Source: Pseudomonadota bacterium
GTDB taxonomy: Bacteria > Pseudomonadota > Alphaproteobacteria > CACIAM-22H2
Assembly: GCA_020161965.1 (NCBI GenBank)
Contig: JAIUNH010000240.1
Span: 1-6,224, forward strand
Direction of reading: 5' to 3'
Length of the DNA: 6,224 bases
The position numbers and the translations under genes were made by a program. The notes under the pieces are model-generated. The model was not told where the DNA came from. It saw only the letters and a program-made list of their open reading frames with translations, and searched no databases. Shown here piece by piece: positions 1 to 4,092 of the stretch. Numbering within the stretch: position 1 is the first letter of the stretch; each line of letters begins with the position of its first letter.

Positions 1-1050
1 GTTCTGATCCGCCGCGTGCCCCTGCCCAAGGCGGCCGATAGAGACGGTTTCGCGGCGGCGCTGGATCGCTTGCCGAAAGCGGCGGAGATCGTCGCCATCC
101 TCGCCAAAACGTCGGGCGATGGCGGCCCCAAGGATACGTCGCGTGCCGAATTCGTCGCCGCTGCCTCCGCTCTGGTGGCCAAACGTCAGGCAGGCGCACC
201 GGCCTTCGTCGTCTCGGGCGGTGTTGAAGGGACGACCGCGCCCCATGCGTTGATTGTCGCGCGTGCGCCCGCACGCAGGGCGCCGGGCAAGGCGCTGGCG
301 GTCGGTGCGGCGATCGGACCCGAGATGGATTTGGCGCTGGCGGGAACGGCCGCACAGATCGAATTCGCGCGCGATGCGGCACTCTCGGCTGCGCGCGAAG
401 GCGGCTTCGCCAATCCGCGCGACATACATTTCGTCCAGATCAAAGGCCCCGCCCCCGCCAAATACGAAGGCCCGGCCGAAGCGGCGATCGGGCGCGCGCG
501 CGCCGCCACCGTGCTCGGCACGATGGTCGCCTTGGGCGAACTCACGCTGACGCAGGCCCGCCGCGTTTTCGACAAGCGCGATCTGTCGGTGTGGACATCG
601 CGCGTCAGCGTTTCCTCGGCGGCCGAGTTTCCCTGCCACGAGGTGATCGCGTTCGGTCACGCGCTTGGCTGGACCGGTCCGCTTCGCATCGCGCATGGGG
701 CACTGGCCGATCCCTTGGACCTGCCGGCGGTCGCCAAGGTGCTGGCGAAGCTTGGCCTTGCCGCCACGCCCCAGCTTTCGAAAGGCGATCGCGCTCGCCT
801 TATCGCGTGCCTTGCCAAAAGCGGCCCGCCGCCGGACGGGAAACTGCGCGGCGTCGATCTGGCGTTGACCGCCGATCCCAGCCAATCGCCGCTGCGGCGT
901 ATTCGCGGCGGCCTCGGCAGCCTGATCGCGGCGGCGACCGGCGAGCCGCAGGTTTTCGTTTCGGGCGGGGCCGAGCATCAAGGCCCGCCGGGCGGCGGCG
1001 TTTTCGCGGCGATCGCAAGCACGCATAGCGGCATACCCCGCCGGCGATGA
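1..1050 (+). CDS. Ring-opening amidohydrolase, cyanuric acid hydrolase/barbiturase (AtzD/TrzD) family, 5' end cut by the window
   Basis: Known members open cyanuric acid to carboxybiuret, or barbiturate to ureidomalonate, in the cytoplasm. The fold is three similar domains, each giving a Ser and a Lys to the active site. Counting from the GTG at 16, three Lys/Ser pairs are visible: K31 (ILAKTSGDGG) with S67 (VVSGGVEG), K143 (FVQIKGPAP) with S200 or S201 (VSVSSAAEF), and K268 (LAKSGPPPDG) with S316 (FVSGGAEHQGPPGGG). The closing glycine-rich motif is highly characteristic. The frame is open from base 1 and reads VLIRRVPLP, which resembles the family N-terminus (a short strand ending in RVP). 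The GTG at 16 is therefore probably internal, with the true start a few codons outside. About 349 residues are seen, against roughly 360 usual. The stretch after K143 seems about 20 residues shorter than in classical AtzD (from memory). Family assignment is firm; substrate cannot be told from sequence. Confidence 0.88.
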   Translation, partial: VLIRRVPLPKAADRDGFAAALDRLPKAAEIVAILAKTSGDGGPKDTSRAEFVAAASALVAKRQAGAPAFVVSGGVEGTTAPHALIVARAPARRAPGKALAVGAAIGPEMDLALAGTAAQIEFARDAALSAAREGGFANPRDIHFVQIKGPAPAKYEGPAEAAIGRARAATVLGTMVALGELTLTQARRVFDKRDLSVWTSRVSVSSAAEFPCHEVIAFGHALGWTGPLRIAHGALADPLDLPAVAKVLAKLGLAATPQLSKGDRARLIACLAKSGPPPDGKLRGVDLALTADPSQSPLRRIRGGLGSLIAAATGEPQVFVSGGAEHQGPPGGGVFAAIASTHSGIPRRR

Positions 1051-1060
1051 TTCATTCCTG

Positions 1061-1105
1061 CCGATTTGTTTCTATTTTCTAAACAATCATTTCAAAACAA
1101 ATCGG
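1061..1105. promoter_or_regulatory. AT-rich 11-bp inverted repeat, candidate operator upstream of doxX
   Basis: CCGATTTGTTT (1061-1071) is matched perfectly by AAACAAATCGG (1095-1105) around a 23-nt AT-rich spacer. A second AAACAA at 1081-1086 can pair with TTGTTT at 1066-1071, giving a nested shorter repeat. The segment is far more AT-rich than the surrounding genes. It lies 11 nt after the amidohydrolase stop and about 80 nt before the doxX start. No T-tract follows the right arm, so it is a poor intrinsic terminator. A dimeric regulator's operator, overlapping a doxX promoter, is the more likely reading. GATTAT (1105-1110) could be a -10 element, but no good -35 is visible. The regulator is unknown. 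Confidence 0.45.
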
Positions 1106-1112
1106 ATTATCT

Positions 1113-1179
1113 ACCGGCCGGTTTGGGGGCATGTTCTCGTCATCCGAGGCCGACAGCGGCCTCCCCCCAAACGACGGAG
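1113..1179 (+). promoter_or_regulatory. Structured 5' leader of doxX ending at the ribosome binding site
   Basis: ACCGGCCGGT (1113-1122) is a perfect 10-bp palindrome. It overlaps the start of a 9-bp stem, GTTTGGGGG (1121-1129) with CCCCCAAAC (1164-1172). Inside this stem is a 7-bp hairpin, GAGGCCG (1146-1152) with CGGCCTC (1157-1163), with loop ACAG. The inner hairpin abuts the right arm of the outer stem, leaving a 16-nt bulge on the left (1130-1145). The Shine-Dalgarno GGAG (1176-1179) follows 3 nt after the outer stem, 6 nt before the ATG. Two alternative pairings exist: CTCG (1136-1139) with CGAG (1145-1148), and CTCC (1161-1164) with the GGAG itself. The geometry fits a cis-acting leader, but I recognise no known riboswitch class and function is inference. 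Confidence 0.4.
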
Positions 1180-1185
1180 TCCCCA

Positions 1186-1620
1186 ATGTCCCTCTCGACC
1201 CCCAACACCCAGGCGGCTTATGCCGCCCTTATCCTTCGCGTCTCGCTCGGCGTGATGGTTCTGGCGCATGGCGCCATGAAGGTCTTCCTGTTCACCCTGC
1301 CCGGCACGGCCCAGTATTTCGAAAGCATCGGCCTGCCCGGCTTCCTCGCCTATCCGGTGGCGCTGGGCGAACTCTTCGGCGGCATCGCGTTGATCGTCGG
1401 CTTCCAGACCCGCGCCGTTGCGGTGCTGCTGATCCCGATCCTGATCGGCGCCACGCTGCAACACGCCGGCAATGGCTGGGTGTTCTCGGCGCAGGGCGGC
1501 GGCTGGGAATTCCCCGCCTTCTGGACGGTCACGTTGGTCGTCCAGGCGCTGTTGGGGTCGGGCGCCTATGCGATCCGCCTGCCCTTCCTGCCGGAAATCG
1601 GCGAACCGCGCACCGCCTAA
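1186..1620 (+). CDS. DoxX family integral membrane protein
   Basis: This 144-residue protein has the four-helix DoxX layout, with hydrophobic segments at about residues 12-29, 55-73, 76-93 and 112-130. Typical family features are LILRVSLGVMVLAHGAMK in helix 1, a short loop with GLPGFLAYPVALGELFGG, then VGFQTRAVAVLL and the conserved HAGNGWVFS with GGGWEFPAFW before helix 4. DoxX proteins sit in the inner membrane. Some relatives are linked to redox or oxidative-stress complexes, but most have no defined activity. The ATG at 1186 is chosen because GGAG lies 6 nt upstream and the first helix starts soon after. An in-frame TTG at 1066 would add a polar, unconserved 40-residue stretch translated from the inverted repeat and leader. 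It appears to be a single-gene unit with its own regulatory leader and its own terminator. Confidence 0.87.
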   Translation: MSLSTPNTQAAYAALILRVSLGVMVLAHGAMKVFLFTLPGTAQYFESIGLPGFLAYPVALGELFGGIALIVGFQTRAVAVLLIPILIGATLQHAGNGWVFSAQGGGWEFPAFWTVTLVVQALLGSGAYAIRLPFLPEIGEPRTA

Positions 1621-1637
1621 AGCGGACAAATCCCCGG

Positions 1638-1671
1638 AAACCCGGTCCGTCTCCCGACGGACCGGGTTTTT
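1638..1671 (+). terminator. Strong intrinsic terminator of doxX
   Basis: A perfect 14-bp stem is formed by AAACCCGGTCCGTC (1638-1651) and GACGGACCGGGTTT (1656-1669), with loop TCCC. A run of five T (1667-1671) overlaps and follows the stem, with another four T after GCG. It starts 17 nt after the doxX stop. The A-run on the left arm could also support some termination from the other strand. Confidence 0.92.
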
Positions 1672-1730
1672 GCGTTTTCGGAATACCGTTCCGGAATGCT
1701 TCCCCCGGAGCGGCGCGATCTGTAAATTCC

Positions 1731-1758
1731 CGTTTCCGCCAACGACAACACGGAAACG
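1731..1758 (+). promoter_or_regulatory. Hairpin overlapping the ribosome binding site of the FAH-family gene
   Basis: CGTTTCCG (1731-1738) pairs perfectly with CGGAAACG (1751-1758) around a 12-nt loop and ends 4 nt before the ATG at 1763. The right arm contains GGAAA, the only Shine-Dalgarno-like sequence before this start, so folding would hide it. Upstream, TGTAAATT (1721-1728) could hold a -10 element, but the matching -35 (around 1700-1705, TTCCCC) is poor. The rest of the 1672-1730 gap shows only a short palindrome, TTCCGGAA (1689-1696). A regulatory role is inferred from position alone. Confidence 0.35.
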
Positions 1759-1762
1759 CGAA

Positions 1763-2608
1763 ATGAAACTGCTCCGCTACGGCGCTCCCGGTCAGGAAAA
1801 GCCCGGCCTGGTCGATAAGGACGGCACGATGCGCGATCTCTCGCAGATCGTGCACGACATCGACGGCACGACGCTGCTGCCCGAAAACCTCGCGCGTCTC
1901 GCCAAGATCGATCCCAAGACGCTGCCGGTCATCCAGGGCAATCCGCGCCTGGGCGCTTGCGTCGCCAATATCGGCAAGTTCATCTGCATCGGCTTGAACT
2001 ACGCCGATCACGCCGCCGAAACCGGCGCCACCGTGCCGCCGGAACCCGTGCTGTTCCTGAAAGCCAACAGCGCGATCTGCGGTCCGAACGATGCGGTCAT
2101 CATTCCGCGCGGCTCGCTGAAGACCGACTGGGAAGTCGAACTCGGCGTCGTCATCGGCAAGCCCGCCAAGTACGTTACCGAGGCGAACGCCCTCGATTAC
2201 GTCGCGGGCTATTGCGTCATCAACGACGTGTCGGAACGCGCCTTCCAGACCGAGCGCGCCGGCCAGTGGGACAAGGGCAAGGGCTGCGACACGTTCGGCC
2301 CCACCGGTCCCTGGATGGTGACGAAGGACGAGATCGCCGATCCGCAGAACCTGAAAATGTGGCTGACCGTCGACGGCGTGAAGCGCCAGAACGGTTCGAC
2401 CAAGACGATGGTCTACGGTGTGAAGCACCTGGTCGCGTATCTGTCGCAGTTCTTCACGCTGAACCCGGGCGACGTGATCTCGACCGGCACGCCGCCGGGC
2501 GTGGGCATGGGCCTGAAGCCGCCGACCTATCTGAAGCCGGGCCAAACGATGGAACTTTCCATCGAAGGTCTGGGCACGCAGAAGCAAGTCACGGTCGCGG
2601 ACATCTAA
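1763..2608 (+). CDS. Fumarylacetoacetate hydrolase (FAH) family protein
   Basis: This 281-residue protein is a soluble metal-dependent enzyme of the FAH fold, which cleaves or hydrates C-C or C-N bonds in small keto acids. The N-terminal portion (1-70) is the small domain seen in the roughly 280-residue bacterial branch. The catalytic domain starts at FICIGLNYADHAAE (73-86), where H83 is the likely general base. The metal ligands are E124 and E126 (DWEVELGVVIG) and D155 (VINDVSERAFQ). KGKGCDTFGPTGPW (171-184), GDVISTGTPPGVGMG (236-250) and the C-terminal LKPGQTMELSIEGLG are standard family motifs. The start MKLLRYG is usual for this branch. The frame stays open far upstream through the terminator, but that extension is not protein-like. 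Close relatives are often labelled ureidoglycolate lyase or diketo-deoxy-sugar hydrolase. The substrate cannot be assigned here and no pathway partner adjoins. Confidence 0.9.
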   Translation: MKLLRYGAPGQEKPGLVDKDGTMRDLSQIVHDIDGTTLLPENLARLAKIDPKTLPVIQGNPRLGACVANIGKFICIGLNYADHAAETGATVPPEPVLFLKANSAICGPNDAVIIPRGSLKTDWEVELGVVIGKPAKYVTEANALDYVAGYCVINDVSERAFQTERAGQWDKGKGCDTFGPTGPWMVTKDEIADPQNLKMWLTVDGVKRQNGSTKTMVYGVKHLVAYLSQFFTLNPGDVISTGTPPGVGMGLKPPTYLKPGQTMELSIEGLGTQKQVTVADI

Positions 2609-2624
2609 GTCCGTTTCGGACGCG

Positions 2625-2658
2625 CGCGCGGGAAGCGTTTAGCGACGCTTCTCGCGCG
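2625..2658. other. Long hairpin at the convergent FAH/ftsB junction
   Basis: Bases 2625-2638 pair with 2645-2658 over 14 positions, one of them a G-T wobble (2631 with 2652), around the loop TTAGCG. It spans the ftsB stop (2639-2641) and its last codons, 17 nt after the FAH stop. A smaller hairpin, GTCCG-TTT-CGGAC (2609-2621), precedes it. No T-tract follows on either strand, so it is not a classical intrinsic terminator. It could stabilise 3' ends or assist termination between convergent genes. Confidence 0.4.
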
Positions 2659-2989
2659 GCTCCAAAATCACGATTTCGTCGGGACGGGCGTAGTTCAAAA
2701 CGGCGCGCGCCTGTTCGTCCAGCATGTCGCGGTCCAGCGAATTGGGCCGCATCAGCGCCACGCGGCGCTCCATCGCCAAGCGCTCGGCGCGAATATCGTC
2801 CAGATGCGCGCGCGCGATCGCGACCTGCTCGTTCAAGCGCACATAGGCGAAGACGCCCCGCTCCCCTTCGAAGGAGTGATAGGCGAAATAGCCCACGACG
2901 CAGAACCCGAGTGCAGGGCCGATCGCCGCCCGCAAACTTCGCTGCAAAAACTGGAAGAAACCCATCGCGACTCGGAGCGAATCACGCAT
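2639..2989 (-). CDS. ftsB: FtsB/DivIC-family septum formation initiator
   Basis: FtsB is a small bitopic protein of the divisome that works with FtsL and FtsQ to activate septal peptidoglycan synthesis. The 116-residue product has a short cytoplasmic N-terminus, one membrane segment (about 20-39, LRAAIGPALGFCVVGYFAYH) and a periplasmic coiled coil (about 50-82). The C-terminal RPNSLDRDMLDEQARAVLNYARPDEIVIL (81-109) is the conserved alphaproteobacterial signature. The ATG at 2989 has no visible Shine-Dalgarno. An in-frame ATG at 2965 would give 108 residues, begin MGFFQFLQRSLR, and fit the usual length slightly better. It has only a weak GAG 5 nt upstream. The gene stands alone between two opposing or unrelated units, away from the eno/pdhA surroundings common in alphaproteobacteria (from memory). 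Its start lies in a dense GANTC cluster. Confidence 0.86.
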   Translation of the reverse strand: MRDSLRVAMGFFQFLQRSLRAAIGPALGFCVVGYFAYHSFEGERGVFAYVRLNEQVAIARAHLDDIRAERLAMERRVALMRPNSLDRDMLDEQARAVLNYARPDEIVILEPREKRR

Positions 2990-2998
2990 CGAGTCGCG
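2966..2998 (-). promoter_or_regulatory. 9-bp inverted repeat around the ftsB start codon
   Basis: CGCGACTCG (2966-2974) and CGAGTCGCG (2990-2998) are perfect inverted repeats with a 15-nt spacer. In the ftsB mRNA the hairpin would hold the first ATG (2989-2987) in its loop and end immediately before the alternative ATG (2965). Each arm also contains a GANTC site (2969 and 2991). It could control translation initiation or be a DNA-level operator; the sequence does not decide. Confidence 0.4.
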
Positions 2999-3046
2999 GC
3001 GTCAACATGTCGTTTATAAAAACGAGTCAAGCGATTCTATCGATTC
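2969..3046. promoter_or_regulatory. Cluster of six GANTC (CcrM methylation) sites at the ftsB 5' region
   Basis: GANTC sites begin at 2969 (GACTC), 2979 (GAATC), 2991 (GAGTC), 3024 (GAGTC), 3033 (GATTC) and 3042 (GATTC). They form two groups of three with spacings of 10, 12, then 9 and 9 bp, close to one helical turn. Chance expectation is roughly one per 256 bp. By eye the rest of the window holds about five (1049, 1177, 3901, 4068, 5976). In Caulobacter and relatives, CcrM methylates this sequence once per cell cycle and GcrA uses the methylated state at promoters of division genes. Placement over a division gene fits this; actual regulation is inferred. No convincing -35/-10 pair is visible. 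TTGACT (3030-3025 on minus) is the best -35, and TATAAA (3018-3013 on minus) is too near it to be its -10. Confidence 0.6.
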
Positions 3047-3054
3047 GCTTTTTT
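3029..3054. terminator. Hairpin with flanking A/T runs between ftsB and the merR-like gene, possible terminator
   Basis: AAGCGA (3029-3034) pairs with TCGCTT (3045-3050). After one mismatch two more pairs form (3036-3037 with 3042-3043), closing a TATC loop. On the plus strand a run of six T (3049-3054) overlaps and follows the stem, as in an intrinsic terminator that could stop transcripts running antisense through ftsB. On the minus strand, downstream of the merR-like stop, the T-run comes only after GACTCG, so termination of the plsX-to-merR transcripts would be weaker. The stem contains two GANTC sites, so a promoter-linked role is also possible. Confidence 0.4.
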
Positions 3055-3080
3055 CGACTTTAAGCCGGACTACTTAAGGA

Positions 3081-3596
3081 TTAGCGCGGCCGCATTTTCA
3101 GCAGCGACGCGAGCGCTTCCATCTCGGTCAGCGTCGCCATCACCACACCGCGGTCGACCTTTCCGCGGTCGAATAGCGGCAATTCCGGTGGCTTGTTGTG
3201 GATCGGCGACGGCTTGGCCGCGACGGGCGCCGGCGCCATCGGCGGCGGCGGCGCCACGACGGGCACCGGGGCCGGTTCGGGCGCCTGAACGACCGGCGGC
3301 ATCTGGTCGAGGCCGTGGTCCTTCAACAGGCGCTGGACGCCCTTGATCGTGTAGCCGTGTTTGTAGAGAAGCTCGCGGATCCGGCGCAGCAACTCGATAT
3401 CTTCCGGGCGGTAATAGCGTCGCCCGCCCGCGCGCTTCAGCGGCTTGATCTGCGCGAAACGGGTTTCCCAAAACCGCAGCACATGCTGCGGCACGTCGAG
3501 ATCGTCGGCGACCTCGCTGATCGTGCGGAAGGCGTCGGCGGATTTGCCCGAACGCCGCGCGGCCGGTGTTGCTGTTTCGAAGGCCGGTTCGGCCAT
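3081..3596 (-). CDS. MerR-family transcriptional regulator with Pro/Ala-rich linker
   Basis: This 171-residue protein has an N-terminal MerR winged helix-turn-helix at about residues 22-95: FRTISEVADDLDVPQHVLRFWETRF (23-47), then the wing AGGRRYYRPEDIELLRRIRELL (56-77) and GYTIKGVQRLL (81-91). There is no cysteine and no recognisable effector domain. Instead a Pro/Ala/Val-rich linker (about 100-130) leads to a short C-terminal helical segment (about 145-170). This architecture is typical of the conserved alphaproteobacterial MerR-like gene following ihfA; its targets are unknown to me. The start ATG (3596) lies 6 nt after the ihfA stop, with AAAGGG a few bases upstream overlapping that stop, so translation is probably coupled to ihfA. 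It is the last gene before the 3029-3054 hairpin. Confidence 0.88.
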   Translation of the reverse strand: MAEPAFETATPAARRSGKSADAFRTISEVADDLDVPQHVLRFWETRFAQIKPLKRAGGRRYYRPEDIELLRRIRELLYKHGYTIKGVQRLLKDHGLDQMPPVVQAPEPAPVPVVAPPPPMAPAPVAAKPSPIHNKPPELPLFDRGKVDRGVVMATLTEMEALASLLKMRPR

Positions 3597-3602
3597 CGCC
3601 CT

Positions 3603-3977
3603 TTAACCCTTGGCGGGCGGGGCGGACGGCGCCGCCGGCGTGGGCGGCTTGGGGGCTGCCGGGGCGGCTTGGGCCGCTTTGGTCAGCGCGCGATTGATCT
3701 TGTTCTTCAGCACGTGCGAAGCGCGGAAAACCAACACCTTGCGCGGCAGAATGGGAACTTCGTCGCCGGTTTTCGGATTACGGCCGATGCGGCGGCCCTT
3801 TTGGCGGACCGAGAAGCTGCCGAATGACGAAATCTTGACGGTTTCGCCGCGGGTCAAAGCCCCGACGATCTCGCCCAAAACGGTTTCCACCAGGGTCGCG
3901 GAATCGTTCCGCGACAACCCGACTTCTTGATAGACCGCCTCGGCCAAATCGGCGCGCGTAACCGTCGTCTCCGACAT
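3603..3977 (-). CDS. ihfA: Integration host factor subunit alpha
   Basis: IHF is a heterodimeric nucleoid protein that bends DNA sharply at specific sites in replication, recombination and transcription. The 124-residue product has the HU/IHF fold: helices at about 7-42 (TRADLAEAVYQEVGLSRNDSATLVETVLGEIVGAL), then VKISSFGSFSVRQKGRRIGRNPKTGDEVPI (47-76) with the beta-arm tip R66-N67-P68, whose proline intercalates into DNA. It closes with LPRKVLVFRASHVLKNKIN (77-95), where PRKV and FRASHVLK point to the alphaproteobacterial alpha subunit rather than HU. An Ala/Pro-rich tail (about 97-124) makes it longer than the usual 100 or so residues. The ATG at 3977 is preceded by GGGGGA about 8 nt upstream. 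An in-frame start at 4010 would add 11 unconserved residues and overlap the expected transcription start. Placement after fabH is usual in this class. Confidence 0.93.
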   Translation of the reverse strand: MSETTVTRADLAEAVYQEVGLSRNDSATLVETVLGEIVGALTRGETVKISSFGSFSVRQKGRRIGRNPKTGDEVPILPRKVLVFRASHVLKNKINRALTKAAQAAPAAPKPPTPAAPSAPPAKG

Positions 3978-4013
3978 CGGCAATCCCCCGGTGCTAGTGC
4001 CTCGCTTCAAGAA

Positions 4014-4042
4014 ACGTTAACCCGCCCGGGGAAAGCGGTCAA
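4014..4042 (-). promoter_or_regulatory. Candidate sigma-70-type promoter of ihfA-merR
   Basis: On the minus strand TTGACC (4042-4037) matches five of six bases of the -35 consensus. It is followed after 17 bp by TAACGT (4019-4014), a weaker -10. Transcription would start near 4007, leaving a leader of about 30 nt that includes the GGGGGA ribosome binding site. The rest of the 115-bp gap to fabH contains only a 7-bp direct repeat, GGATGGG at 4051 and 4074. There is no clear terminator after fabH, so read-through from fabH is also likely. Confidence 0.5.
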
Positions 4043-4092
4043 TTCCAAAGGGATGGGGGACGCTCTTGAATCAGGATGGGATTTACTAGCCC

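Noticed and set aside
1066..1185. Forty-residue N-terminal extension of DoxX from a TTG
   Set aside because: It would translate the AT-rich inverted repeat and leader. The ATG at 1186 has a well-placed GGAG and fits the family length.
1472..1762. N-terminal extension of the FAH protein from an upstream GTG or ATG in the same open frame
   Set aside because: It overlaps doxX and the terminator and has no family similarity; MKLLRYG at 1763 is the usual family start.
1529..2587. Long minus-strand open frame (352 codons) opposite doxX and the FAH gene
   Set aside because: It is antisense to two well-recognised genes, its product is Arg/His/Gly/Ala-rich with no family resemblance, and it runs through the doxX terminator. 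It is a GC-rich shadow frame.
1957..3063. Plus-strand frame overlapping the FAH gene and antisense to ftsB
   Set aside because: The translation is Arg-rich with no motif, while the FAH frame and ftsB are strongly supported by conserved residues.
2990..3080. A tRNA gene after the merR-like gene, as I recall from some alphaproteobacteria
   Set aside because: No acceptor stem, TTCGA loop or CCA-like end is present; the region holds only short hairpins and GANTC sites.
3978..4092. Intrinsic terminator after fabH
   Set aside because: No stem followed by a T-run can be found on the minus strand; only a 7-bp direct repeat and a promoter-like pair are visible.
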